The notes beneath the pieces are model-generated. The model searched no databases. It had not been told where the DNA came from and worked only from the letters and a program-made list of their open reading frames with translations. Both the position numbers and the translations under genes were made by a program. This document shows positions 1 to 7,701 of a stretch of DNA of 40,643 bases, in pieces. Each line of letters starts with the position of its first letter. Within the stretch, counting starts at the first letter, position 1. Origin of the DNA: Arcicella sp. (GTDB taxonomy: Bacteria; Bacteroidota; Bacteroidia; Cytophagales; Spirosomataceae); contig JALONS010000046.1 in the NCBI GenBank assembly GCA_025454855.1, positions 1-40,643 on the forward strand, written 5' to 3'.

Positions 1-1454
1 AAATATTTTCTAACAGCATCCGTAAAGCCTTCGAGTTTTGTTAGGTCTTCGCCCCATAGGCTTATGTTTGATAATACTTTTTCCAAATTGAAATCTTGCC
101 AAGCCTCATAAAAGTAGGGGGCAAAATTACAATTAATGGGATAAAACTCTCCGTTAGATTCTCCAAAATACATTCCGTTTACCTCTTTCACGGCGTGCAT
201 AAATTGCAAGTAAGCGGCAAAACCCATTGCAAAAAGTTCGGGTGCTTTGCCAAATTCTTTGTAGTACTGCAATAGAATCGGAATATTACGCATTTTCATT
301 TTAGCGGTGTACTGAACGGTAATATCCAAGAGCTTGTGATTGAGGAATGGATTGCGGAAACGGTCGAGTACCATTCTTCCGAAGCGGTCACGGGTTTTTC
401 CGTCAATTTTGTACGGAATTGCCAATGACATTTCTCCCAACATCAAATTGGTAATAATTCTGCTCAAATAGCCATTTGCCATTACATCCTTCACCGTGCG
501 GAAGCCCAACAAATAAGACATTCCGCATTGGAGCGAGTGCGTTCCGTTGAGCATACGAAGTTTGAGTTCACGGTAAATTTCAATATCTTTTTCGATGATT
601 ACTCCTGAATCTGCCTGTGCAAATGATAGTACTTTACGCACGTGTTCATCTCCTTGAATTGCCCATAGTCTGTACACTTCCGAAAGCACCATCAGGTTGT
701 CTTCATAGCCGAACTTGTTTTGCAATTCTTGAATCGTTTCTTTTTCTGGTTTTCCAGGTACAATTCTGTCCACCAACGAGTTACAAAAACTATTGTGTTG
801 GTTTACCCATTCAATAAAAGCAGGTTCAAGGTTATTATTTTGGGCTTGTTTTAGCACGATGTCTTTCAGAATATCGCCATTTCCCACAATCAATTCGGTA
901 GGTACAATAACCATCCCACTCTCAGGAGAGCCTTTGAATGCTTGCCAACGTTCGTATAAAAATGCCAATAATTTTACGGGAAACGAAGTGGGTGGGTTAC
1001 TCGTAATTTTATCGCCATCCATCAATGCAATACCAACTTCGGTGGTATTAGAAATAACGATTTGCATGGCTGGATTTTTGGCACAGTGTAGAATCTCCTG
1101 CCATTGCGAGCGTGCCGAAAGAGTACGAGAAATAGAAGCATTTAAAATATATTCCTCAATAGCCTCGCCATTTTCAATTCCTTTTACAGAGTGGGTGTAC
1201 AAACCATCTTGGTCATTAAAATCATCCGCACCGCCTTTATCCGTAGATTTTACCACTACCACTCTACCGTTGAAAATGCCCTGTTTGTTGGCTTTGTCGA
1301 TAAAGTAGTCGCACAACCCACGAAGCAATACTCCCGTACCAAATTGCAGTACTTTTTCAGGTAAATCAAAAATTTTAGAGTCAGGTAAATTAAGATGTTT
1401 ACTTAACTGCACCGAGTTTGAAGCTATATGAGATTTGTTAAGTTTCACGTTCAT
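1..1454 (-). CDS. uxaB: Tagaturonate reductase (altronate oxidoreductase), 3' end cut by window edge
   Basis: NAD-dependent reductase of the mannitol dehydrogenase family that interconverts D-tagaturonate and D-altronate in galacturonate breakdown. The start is the ATG at 1454 (MNVKLNKSHIASNS). 484 codons are visible without a stop, close to the full family length (the E. coli enzyme is about 480 residues), so probably only a few C-terminal residues are missing. The Rossmann-type glycine segment (FGTGVLLRGLCDYFID) lies near residues 30-50. The family signature with catalytic Lys, Asn and His (KLRMLNGTHS) is at about 297-306, followed by a C-terminal helical domain ending in WGEDLTKLEGF. It is monocistronic as far as can be seen; the upstream gene is closed off by a terminator. 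UxaB rather than mannitol or fructuronate dehydrogenase is inferred from overall resemblance. Confidence 0.87.
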   Translation of the reverse strand, partial: MNVKLNKSHIASNSVQLSKHLNLPDSKIFDLPEKVLQFGTGVLLRGLCDYFIDKANKQGIFNGRVVVVKSTDKGGADDFNDQDGLYTHSVKGIENGEAIEEYILNASISRTLSARSQWQEILHCAKNPAMQIVISNTTEVGIALMDGDKITSNPPTSFPVKLLAFLYERWQAFKGSPESGMVIVPTELIVGNGDILKDIVLKQAQNNNLEPAFIEWVNQHNSFCNSLVDRIVPGKPEKETIQELQNKFGYEDNLMVLSEVYRLWAIQGDEHVRKVLSFAQADSGVIIEKDIEIYRELKLRMLNGTHSLQCGMSYLLGFRTVKDVMANGYLSRIITNLMLGEMSLAIPYKIDGKTRDRFGRMVLDRFRNPFLNHKLLDITVQYTAKMKMRNIPILLQYYKEFGKAPELFAMGFAAYLQFMHAVKEVNGMYFGESNGEFYPINCNFAPYFYEAWQDFNLEKVLSNISLWGEDLTKLEGFTDAVRKY

Positions 1455-1568
1455 AGTACGTTATTTATGTTGTTTATTTATTGAAAAAGGAGATTTTACC
1501 CATTGATATACTCAATTTCTAACAAGAATTTAGAGATATTATTTAAAATTAATGGTTTTAGAGGAAAC

Positions 1569-1620
1569 AAAAAAAGCGTAAACGTTTTCAGAAAAATTCT
1601 GCTTTGTTTTACGCTTTTTT
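1569..1620 (-). terminator. Rho-independent terminator after the DUF3467 gene
   Basis: Arms AAAAGCGTAAA and TTTACGCTTTT face each other around an inner hairpin CAGAA-AAA-TTCTG (1589-1601). A and T runs flank both sides, so it could act in both directions. Its position 20 bases after the stop at 1640 fits termination of the leftward transcript. Confidence 0.8.
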
Positions 1621-1639
1621 TAAATATTGGCTGAAATTT

Positions 1640-1966
1640 CTATGCCTCTCCGATTGGACCACGATAATTCATTGGAAATTGGAACCCTATTTGACTTTGG
1701 TCTTCTGATATTGCTCCGTAGGCTTCCTCGTACCGCTGAATATTTTCTTTGAGAGCATTCATCAAACGATACACGTGGTCGGGCGTGAGGATTACCCTCG
1801 ACTTTACCCGTGCCTTCGGAATACCAGGCATCATTTTAATAAAATCTATGACAAATTCACTTTGTGAATGTGCTATCATTGCCAAATTTACGTATTCCCC
1901 TTCGGCTATTTCTTCGGTAAGCTCTACATTAATTTGATTTTCCTCTTGTTGTTGCTGTTTTGCCAT
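1640..1966 (-). CDS. DUF3467 domain protein
   Basis: A 108-residue cytosolic protein with no signal or membrane segment. After a Gln-rich start (MAKQQQQEEN) it carries the compact DUF3467 fold: an EGEYVNLAMIAHSQSEFVIDF strand region in two parts, then PGIPKARVKSRVILTPDHV and a C-terminal helix. The family is widespread in Bacteroidota and other phyla; no biochemical role is known to me. A good Bacteroidetes promoter lies about 115 bases upstream, and the whole untranslated leader between them is a heptad-phased repeat, so the mRNA probably begins with a long hairpin. A terminator follows the stop. The family call is firm, the function unknown. Confidence 0.9.
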   Translation of the reverse strand: MAKQQQQEENQINVELTEEIAEGEYVNLAMIAHSQSEFVIDFIKMMPGIPKARVKSRVILTPDHVYRLMNALKENIQRYEEAYGAISEDQSQIGFQFPMNYRGPIGEA

Positions 1967-1973
1967 TTTAAAT

Positions 1974-2078
1974 TCGATGTTCGATGTTTGTTCCTCGATG
2001 GTCGTTCTTCGATATTTGAATTTGATGTTTGCATAACGCTACGAACATCAAACATCGAAAAACGAGTATCGAAAACAA
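1974..2078. repeat. Heptad-phased palindromic repeat (unit TCGATGT / AACATCG)
   Basis: Fifteen consecutive 7-bp units in one phase. The left arm reads TCGATGT, TCGATGT, TTGTTCC, TCGATGG, TCGTTCT, TCGATAT and so on. The right arm reads AACATCA, AACATCG, AAAAACG, AGTATCG, which are largely reverse complements of left units. The 11-mers TTCGATGTTTG and CAAACATCGAA occur in opposite arms. It lies wholly in the leader of the DUF3467 gene. Confidence 0.75.
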
Positions 2079-2087
2079 TAGTTTTTA

Positions 2088-2118
2088 CAAATGTATAAAT
2101 TATTGATAGCTTAACAAA
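2088..2118 (-). promoter_or_regulatory. Bacteroidetes-type promoter of the DUF3467 gene
   Basis: On the minus strand a -33 box TTTG (2115-2118), a 19-base spacer and a -7 box TACATTTG (2088-2095) match TTTG-N19-TAnnTTTG exactly. Transcription would begin near 2081, giving a leader of about 115 bases. Confidence 0.6.
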
Positions 2119-2153
2119 AATCAGTCCTAAATTGCGTAAAAAACTATCTTCTC

Positions 2154-2852
2154 ATGCGATATAAACATATTTTTTTCGACCTCGACCATACCCTTTGGGA
2201 CCATAACACCAATTCAAAAATTGCTTTGGAAGAAGTATATCACCAGTTTGACTTACAAGCGTTGGGTGTGCCATCGGCTACTCAATTTTACTTAAAGTTC
2301 AACGAAATCAATCATCAACTTTGGGATAAATACGAAGCAGGTAAAATTTCACAACCCGATTTGCGTTATTCTCGTTTTCGTTTGATTTTCAGTGGATTAG
2401 ATGTACACGATCACGCTTTGTGCGATGAATTATCGGATACTTACATTCATATTTCTTCTAAAAAACACAACCTGTTACCCAACGCCAAAGAGACTTTAGA
2501 ATACCTTTTTCCTAAGTATCCCCTGCACATTATTACCAATGGTTTTGATGAAATACAATCCATTAAAATGAATGCGGGACAGATTACCCATTATTTTCAA
2601 GAAGTGGTTACTTCCCAGAATTCGGGCTTCAAAAAACCCGATTCACGTATTTTTGAATACGCTTTGAAAAAAGTGGGGGCAGTTGCCGAAGAATGTTTAA
2701 TGATTGGCGATAGTTTCCAGTCGGATATTGTGGGGGCAAATCGGGCGGGTATAGATGCCGTTTTCTTTAATCCAGACCAACGCCCACAAGATATTTCCCT
2801 AAAACCAAAATTTGAAATTCAAAACTTGATGGAGCTGAAGAAGATTCTGTAA
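2154..2852 (+). CDS. yjjG: YjjG-family noncanonical pyrimidine nucleotidase (HAD hydrolase)
   Basis: A 232-residue haloacid-dehalogenase phosphatase. Family members remove phosphate from pyrimidine nucleoside monophosphates, including damaged or halogenated ones (house-cleaning). HAD motif I is DLDHTLWD with nucleophile Asp9 and acid/base Asp11. Motif II is the Thr in IITNGFD near 124. Motif III is the Lys in SGFKKPDSRIF near 158. Motif IV is GDSFQSDIVGA near 188. The helical cap lies between motifs I and II, as in subclass I. Length equals the usual YjjG size. It runs opposite to the DUF3467 gene on its left and converges on the nuclease gene to its right. The substrate is inferred from the family. 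Confidence 0.87.
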   Translation: MRYKHIFFDLDHTLWDHNTNSKIALEEVYHQFDLQALGVPSATQFYLKFNEINHQLWDKYEAGKISQPDLRYSRFRLIFSGLDVHDHALCDELSDTYIHISSKKHNLLPNAKETLEYLFPKYPLHIITNGFDEIQSIKMNAGQITHYFQEVVTSQNSGFKKPDSRIFEYALKKVGAVAEECLMIGDSFQSDIVGANRAGIDAVFFNPDQRPQDISLKPKFEIQNLMELKKIL

Positions 2853-2920
2853 TCCTCTGAATGATATTTATAGAAAAAATGTAAACAGCTAAAAATCAGA
2901 AACTTACAATTCAGTTAGGG

Positions 2921-3538
2921 TCAAAATAAAGACAGTTGATTGTTGTCGGTTTTTTTGTCAAAAATCTTCTTGTCTTTGATTAATCGTTTGTGTTGTTCTA
3001 AAAAATCAACAAAATTATCAATTTGTTGGAAGAGGGGTTTAAAGTTGTAAGCATCTAAGGAATAGGTTTCCTGATACACTTCTTCAAAGTCGGTAATGAC
3101 ATAATCTAAGGTTTTCACGCCGTACTTTTCAAGACCTAACAAATACAAATTTTGATGATTGTATTCAAAACGGTTAGGTTCGTATCGGCGGGTAGATTTT
3201 AAATCAACGGCACGGTCGCCGCCTACTAAATCCACAAAACCGTAAATCAAGCAATTTTTATAACGAGCTTCAGAGTAAAACTGGGTTTTGTATTTTGAGG
3301 GCAATAAAGCACGAGCTTTTTCAATGATACCTTCGCCAAACAAATCTTCATTATCGCCAGTAACTACGGCTTTTTCAAAATCAATACCCTTTTGTTGGGC
3401 TTCGGTGGTAGGTTTTTTTACCCGATTGATACGGTCAATCATCTCCCACATATCTACAATGATAACCCCTTGAGCATCAGTGGTTTGATTCTCAAATAGG
3501 GCGAATGAATTTAATAATGTGGGATATATTCGATACAT
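2921..3538 (-). CDS. PD-(D/E)XK nuclease-like protein with C-terminal clamp-binding motif
   Basis: A 205-residue protein with the layout of a Cas4/RecB-like PD-(D/E)XK nuclease domain: a helix with Glu55 (GIDFEKAV), Asp103 in YGFVDLV, and the D-x-K pair Asp112/Lys114 (AVDLKST), then a helix with NHQNLYLLGLEKYG. No cysteine cluster for an iron-sulfur centre is visible (Cys96 is the only Cys). The last five residues, QLSLF (201-205), match the bacterial sliding-clamp binding consensus QL(S/D)LF and follow a Lys/Asp-rich linker, as in proteins tethered to the DnaN clamp. I do not recognise a named family. A DNA-processing role at replication or repair sites is an inference from fold plus tail. 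Confidence 0.72.
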   Translation of the reverse strand: MYRIYPTLLNSFALFENQTTDAQGVIIVDMWEMIDRINRVKKPTTEAQQKGIDFEKAVVTGDNEDLFGEGIIEKARALLPSKYKTQFYSEARYKNCLIYGFVDLVGGDRAVDLKSTRRYEPNRFEYNHQNLYLLGLEKYGVKTLDYVITDFEEVYQETYSLDAYNFKPLFQQIDNFVDFLEQHKRLIKDKKIFDKKTDNNQLSLF

Positions 3539-3560
3539 AGTTGATAAACAAGTAGGAAGT

Positions 3561-3602
3561 TATGTAAAAAGTATTATGTATTAAGTCCTAAGTATTTAGT
3601 GC
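3561..3602. repeat. Heptad-phased repeat (unit TAAGTAT)
   Basis: Six 7-bp units in phase: TATGTAA, AAAGTAT, TATGTAT, TAAGTCC, TAAGTAT, TTAGTGC. The 17-mer AAGTATTATGTATTAAG at 3569-3585 recurs exactly at 35442-35458, in a longer element with the same unit. It lies just upstream of the clamp-motif nuclease gene, in an otherwise AT-rich 218-base gap. Confidence 0.65.
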
Positions 3603-3756
3603 AAAATAAAAACGGAAGTATATTGTTCCGAATAAAAATAAAACAAAATAGTTTAAAATAAAATTTCGGTTAAAATACGTTGATACATTAAAACAAAACT
3701 TTATTTAAAAGAATTGTCTTAATACTTTGAACTTTTACACAACGTCTCTACTGTTG

Positions 3757-4059
3757 TTACCCAATAATTAATCTCTCTACGGGTACATTATTAATCAAAT
3801 GGCTTTCGATAATTTCTTCTACATCCGAGGGCTGCACATTACCATAAAATACCCCTTCTGGATAAACCACCACCGCTGGACCAAAGGCACATACATCTAA
3901 GCATCCTGTTTTCTGAGCCCTCATTTCGGGTAGTAATCCTTTTTCTTTCATTGAATTTTTGAAGGCATCCACTAAGGCAGTTCCTCTTTCGTCACCACAA
4001 CATTTTTTGGGTGCATCTTTCTGATTTGTACAGATAAAAACGTGTTTTTTGTATTTCAT
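3757..4059 (-). CDS. Thioredoxin-like [2Fe-2S] ferredoxin
   Basis: A 100-residue protein of the thioredoxin-fold [2Fe-2S] ferredoxin family (also seen as the NuoE-like domain). Cys10 opens the CTNQKDAPKKCCG segment with Cys20/Cys21, and the second pair is Cys53/Cys57 in GCLDVCAFGPAVVVYPEG, the classic C-x3-C-x-x-GP pattern. Family members carry electrons or act as small stand-alone redox carriers in the cytosol. The gene has no operon partner: it is divergent from the fructosamine kinase gene on one side and about 220 bases from the nuclease gene on the other, so its redox partner cannot be deduced here. Confidence 0.88.
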   Translation of the reverse strand: MKYKKHVFICTNQKDAPKKCCGDERGTALVDAFKNSMKEKGLLPEMRAQKTGCLDVCAFGPAVVVYPEGVFYGNVQPSDVEEIIESHLINNVPVERLIIG

Positions 4060-4136
4060 TTTTTATAAATATGATTGTGGTAATAAATTCTAAAGCTAAA
4101 AAGATGAAGCTATCATGCAATTTAACCATTTTCTTG

Positions 4137-4144
4137 TAATTTTG
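4137..4144 (+). promoter_or_regulatory. Possible -7 promoter box before the fructosamine kinase gene
   Basis: TAATTTTG matches TAnnTTTG, but no TTTG is present 19-21 bases upstream. Transcription would start near 4150, at the ATG of a 17-codon reading frame (4150-4203) whose stop overlaps the next start as ATGA. Confidence 0.3.
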
Positions 4145-4199
4145 GTTAGATGGTTACTGCACAAACCAAAATTCCCCAATCCGAAATCGTAACTCAAAC

Positions 4200-5084
4200 A
4201 TGACTTTTCAGACGCAAGAGCAATATCAATTTATAGAAAGTATTCTTTTTGAAAACTTAGGTTACAACCCCGAGGTGCTTGACTTTCAGTTTTTTTACGG
4301 AGGTAATTTTAATCTTGCCGTGAAAGTGAAAGTAGCCGACGGCGATTATTTCATTAAATGGAATCAGGGCGACCACGAAGGAATGTTTGAGTCGGAGGCA
4401 CGTAGTTTACAGTTGCTGCGTGATACGGGCATTATGTCTATCCCCAAAGTCATCAATCACGGGCGAATTGTGGATAAGGAGTACCTGATGATGGAGTTTC
4501 TGACGGCAAGTTTTAAGCAAGACAATTACTGGCAAGATTTTGGGCAGAAATTGGCTCTTTTGCATAAGCAAACCAATGAAAATTTTGGCTTAGATTTCAA
4601 TAATTACATTGGGGCGTTGCGTCAATCGAACGAGTGGATGAATAATGGCTTACAATTTTTTATTGAAAAACGCCTAAAAGTGCAAGTGGGATTAGCACTT
4701 TATGACCGCAAGATTTCGGATGAATTGTACATAAAATTTAATCAACTGTACGAAAAACTCCCCGATTTAATTCCGAATGACAAACCTTCTTTGTTACACG
4801 GAGACTTATGGTCGGGGAATGTAATGACTGATAATCAGGGACTTGTGGGCTTAGTGGACCCTGCTTGTTATTATGGATTACGAGAAGCCGAACTGGCTTT
4901 TACCACTATGTTTGGTGGTTTTGAAACTACTTTCTACGAAGCCTATCATGAAGTAAATGCCATCGAAAATGGCTTTGGCGACCGTATCCCGCTCTATAAT
5001 CTTTATCCGTTGATGGTTCATGTAAATTTGTTTGGAGGTGGTTATTTAGATGCGGTAGAGAAGATTTTGAAGAAGTTTATTTGA
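4200..5084 (+). CDS. Fructosamine kinase family protein
   Basis: A 294-residue aminoglycoside-phosphotransferase-like kinase of the fructosamine/ribulosamine kinase family. Members phosphorylate ketoamine adducts on glycated proteins or amines so that the adduct decomposes (deglycation). The N-lobe has GGNFNLAVKVKV and the Lys in YFIKWNQG. The catalytic loop HGDLWSGNV begins near residue 200, followed by the metal-binding VDPACYYGLREAELAF, the hallmark of the family. Length is normal. The start ATG overlaps the stop of a 17-codon upstream frame (ATGA), which might couple translation. The next gene begins 19 bases downstream on the same strand. The natural substrate in bacteria is unsettled. 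Confidence 0.9.
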   Translation: MTFQTQEQYQFIESILFENLGYNPEVLDFQFFYGGNFNLAVKVKVADGDYFIKWNQGDHEGMFESEARSLQLLRDTGIMSIPKVINHGRIVDKEYLMMEFLTASFKQDNYWQDFGQKLALLHKQTNENFGLDFNNYIGALRQSNEWMNNGLQFFIEKRLKVQVGLALYDRKISDELYIKFNQLYEKLPDLIPNDKPSLLHGDLWSGNVMTDNQGLVGLVDPACYYGLREAELAFTTMFGGFETTFYEAYHEVNAIENGFGDRIPLYNLYPLMVHVNLFGGGYLDAVEKILKKFI

Positions 5085-5103
5085 GGGTTTAGAGGTATTC
5101 GTT

Positions 5104-5490
5104 ATGGAAAATGAAAAGCAAAAATTAGTCATCATTCAAAGTTATATAGAAGCATATAATAATTTTGATACAGAAGGAATGATAAAAGACCTTCACGAAA
5201 ATATCGTTTTTAAGAATATTGCTAACCAAGAAGTAAACCTGACTACCGTTGGCAAAGCTGAATTTAAGAATCAGGCAAATCAAGCCAAACAGTTCTTTAA
5301 ATCCAGAAAACAAACTATTACAAGTACGATAGTTAATGAAGATTCTTTTGAAATAATGATTGATTATCAGGGAGTTATTGCCATAGATTTGCCCAATGGA
5401 ATGAAAGAAAATGATGAAATAAAACTGGTGGGAAAGTCTATTTTTAGTTTTGAAAACGATAAAATTATAGCCATTACTGATATTAGTTAA
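5104..5490 (+). CDS. NTF2-like / SnoaL-like protein
   Basis: A 128-residue single-domain protein with the cone-shaped NTF2-like pattern: an N-terminal helix LVIIQSYIEAYNNFDTEGM, a strand HENIVFKNIA, a helix region, then a run of alternating strands (TITSTIVNEDSFEIMIDYQG, LVGKSIFSFENDKI). No signal peptide and no obvious catalytic triad are visible, so it may bind a small ligand or be a minor hydrolase or isomerase; no specific function can be given. It lies 19 bases after the fructosamine kinase gene and 20 bases before the hydrolase gene, all on the plus strand, so the three probably share a transcript. Confidence 0.72.
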   Translation: MENEKQKLVIIQSYIEAYNNFDTEGMIKDLHENIVFKNIANQEVNLTTVGKAEFKNQANQAKQFFKSRKQTITSTIVNEDSFEIMIDYQGVIAIDLPNGMKENDEIKLVGKSIFSFENDKIIAITDIS

Positions 5491-5510
5491 GTTTGGAACG
5501 TGGATGAGCT

Positions 5511-6386
5511 GTGCTAAAAATACCCAACCCCAATATGAATTTATCAACCGAAACTTGGATTTACATTGGCATCGGCTACGTGGCTCTTTGCATCATTGCT
5601 TATTTTATTCAAGAAAGGTTTATTTTCAAGCCTGAAAAACTGCATCCCGACTTCGAGTATAAATACGATGACCCTTTCGAGGAACTGCATTTTGAACCAG
5701 AAGAAGGCGTAAAAATCAATGGGCTACGTTTTTTTCATGATAAACCAGCGGGTTTAGTAATTTATTTTCATGGCAATACCCGTAGCATCAAAGGATGGTC
5801 TAAGTACGCCGTTGATTTTACTCGTCATGGGTATGACGTAGTGATGATTGATTACAGAGGTTTCGGGAAATCAACGGGTAAACGCACCGAGGAAGGACTT
5901 AATAAAGATGCACAATACGTTTATAATCGAATGCGAGCCAAATATGGGTATAAAGAGCAAGATATTGTGGTATATGGGCGGTCGTTGGGGAGTGGTTTTG
6001 CTTGTAAATTAGCGTCTAATAATCGCCCCAAGATGTTGATTTTGGATGCTCCCTATTATTCATTTTCTCACCTAACGAATCGTTTTCTGCCATTCATGCC
6101 CATTTCTATTTTGCTACGCTTTAGCATTCGTACTGATATTTGGATACGTTATGTACGCTGTCCGATATACATCATTCACGGAACGAAAGATTGGTTAATT
6201 CCTTATTCATCATCGGTGCGGCTACAAGGGCTTGTACCACTCACCGCCCGACTAATTCCTATCTACGGAGGCGGACACAATAATCTGCCATCATTTCCAG
6301 AGTATCACCACAAATTAGAAGAAATTTTGAAAGGTCATTTCGATTTATTATTTGATAAATACGAAAAAGGTGACTTTAGGGAGTGA
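5511..6386 (+). CDS. Membrane-anchored alpha/beta hydrolase
   Basis: A 291-residue serine hydrolase with one N-terminal membrane segment (TWIYIGIGYVALCIIAYFI) followed by the Bem46/ABHD13-like alpha/beta hydrolase fold. The oxyanion motif is YFHGNTRS. The nucleophile elbow GRSLG is at about 156-160, the acid is Asp in HGTKDWLIPY near 228, and the base is His in GGGHNNL near 256. The listed start is a GTG at 5511; the in-frame ATG at 5535 (MNLSTETWIY) is an equally good or better start and leaves the membrane segment intact. It is probably the third gene of the 4200-6386 transcript. The substrate is unknown, perhaps a lipid or peptide ester. Confidence 0.82.
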   Translation: MLKIPNPNMNLSTETWIYIGIGYVALCIIAYFIQERFIFKPEKLHPDFEYKYDDPFEELHFEPEEGVKINGLRFFHDKPAGLVIYFHGNTRSIKGWSKYAVDFTRHGYDVVMIDYRGFGKSTGKRTEEGLNKDAQYVYNRMRAKYGYKEQDIVVYGRSLGSGFACKLASNNRPKMLILDAPYYSFSHLTNRFLPFMPISILLRFSIRTDIWIRYVRCPIYIIHGTKDWLIPYSSSVRLQGLVPLTARLIPIYGGGHNNLPSFPEYHHKLEEILKGHFDLLFDKYEKGDFRE

Positions 6387-6437
6387 CACTTTTGGGTGTG
6401 GTATGCTCATCAAATTTAGTTAAAACATCATGAAAAT

Positions 6438-6481
6438 AGATTGTAATCTAATATTATTATAATATTTTTGGATTATAATCT
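6438..6481 (+). promoter_or_regulatory. Promoter with two palindromic operators before the DUF4143 ATPase
   Basis: Two copies of GATTrTAATCT (6439-6449 and 6471-6481) lie 32 bp apart, about three helical turns. The first is centred in AGATT-GT-AATCT, the second in the perfect palindrome GATTATAATC. The -7 box TATTTTTG (6463-6470) and a near -33 box ATTG (6440-6443, spacer 19) lie between and within them, so a dimeric repressor bound here would block the promoter. The regulator is unknown. Confidence 0.5.
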
Positions 6482-6495
6482 GTTTTAATGATATT

Positions 6496-7620
6496 ATGAT
6501 ACCAAGACAATTATTCCCGATACTTACCGAGAGAGTTAAGAGAGGTAAAGTTTTAGTGCTTACTGGTCCTCGACAAGTTGGTAAAACAACCATATTAAGA
6601 GCATTACAATCCTCGTTTACGGAGAAAACACTTTGGTTAAATTGCGACGAACCAGATGTAAGAAAATATTTAACCGAGGTAACATCTACACAATTAAATA
6701 TCCTCATCGGTAATGCGGAGATAATTTTGATAGACGAAGCTCAGCGGGTGAAAAATATTGGATTGACTTTGAAGTTACTAATTGATAGTTTTCCAGAAAA
6801 AAAGGTTATTGTTACGGGTTCATCAGCTCTGGAATTATCCAACGAAGTAAACGAACCCTTAACTGGTAGAAAATACGAGTATAACTTATTGCCCATTTCA
6901 ATTAGTGAAATGGGCAATTTCTCAAATGTTTTGGAAGAAAAGCGTCTATTAGAACATCGTTTAATTTATGGAATGTACCCAGAAGTTATCCAAAACGTAG
7001 GTGATGAAGCCCTAACCCTCAGAAATATTTGCGATAGCTACTTATACAAAGATATTTTTACTTACCAAGATGTTCGCAAGTCTGAAGTTATTGCTTCTTT
7101 ATTAGAAGCTCTCGCTTTGCAGGTTGGTTCAGAAGTATCATATCAAGAGTTAGCCAAGCTATTAAAAATTGACCAAGCAACAGTTGTCCGATACATTGAT
7201 TTATTAGAAAAATCTTTTGTTGTTTTTCGTTTAAGAGCTTTAAGTAGAAATGTGCGAAACGAAATTGCTAAAAATAGGAAGATTTATTTTTACGATAATG
7301 GTATTCGGAATGCCCTAATCAAAAACTATCAACCTTTGGCACTGCGTTCGGACACAGGAGCATTATGGGAAAATTTCTTAGTAAGCGAGCGGAAAAAACA
7401 CCTCATCTACAACGAAAAACAGGTAAATACCTTCTTCTGGCGAACCACCCAACAGCAAGAAATTGATTATCTTGAAGAATCATCTGGAATGTTTGATGCC
7501 TTTGAGTTCAAGTGGAATGAACATAAGAAAGTAAAATTTCCAATTACTTTTACCAACAATTATCCCATTCACGAAACGAAGCTGATTAATCCGAGTAATT
7601 ATTTGGAGTTTGTGGGGTAA
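6496..7620 (+). CDS. AAA ATPase with DUF4143 C-terminal domain
   Basis: A 374-residue P-loop ATPase of the AAA_14/DUF4143 type. Walker A is GPRQVGKTT (24-32). Walker B is IILIDEAQR near 75-83. A sensor-like VIVTGSSALEL is near 105, and a wHTH-like YQELAKLLKIDQATVVRYI lies in the middle. The C-terminal DUF4143 part has FFWRTTQQQEIDYLEE and FEFKW, resembling a PD-(D/E)XK core. These proteins are common, sporadically distributed, and of unclear function. The gene stands alone, with paired palindromes over its promoter, and converges on the ABC-3C operon from which it is separated by 81 bases. Autoregulation or control by a distant repressor is inferred only. Confidence 0.87.
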   Translation: MIPRQLFPILTERVKRGKVLVLTGPRQVGKTTILRALQSSFTEKTLWLNCDEPDVRKYLTEVTSTQLNILIGNAEIILIDEAQRVKNIGLTLKLLIDSFPEKKVIVTGSSALELSNEVNEPLTGRKYEYNLLPISISEMGNFSNVLEEKRLLEHRLIYGMYPEVIQNVGDEALTLRNICDSYLYKDIFTYQDVRKSEVIASLLEALALQVGSEVSYQELAKLLKIDQATVVRYIDLLEKSFVVFRLRALSRNVRNEIAKNRKIYFYDNGIRNALIKNYQPLALRSDTGALWENFLVSERKKHLIYNEKQVNTFFWRTTQQQEIDYLEESSGMFDAFEFKWNEHKKVKFPITFTNNYPIHETKLINPSNYLEFVG

Positions 7621-7701
7621 AATCCTCTAATTTGGTCAAAAGACGAGCATTATTAAAAAGATGTAGAAGAAGGTGGAGGTTGGTTATTTAGGGAAATATC
7701 A

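Noticed and set aside
793-1308. 171-codon plus-strand frame
   Set aside because: It is antisense to the well-supported uxaB gene and has no family features; a shadow frame.
5125-5547. 140-codon minus-strand frame
   Set aside because: Antisense to the NTF2-like gene; composition rich in Ile, Asn and Phe as expected from the opposite strand.
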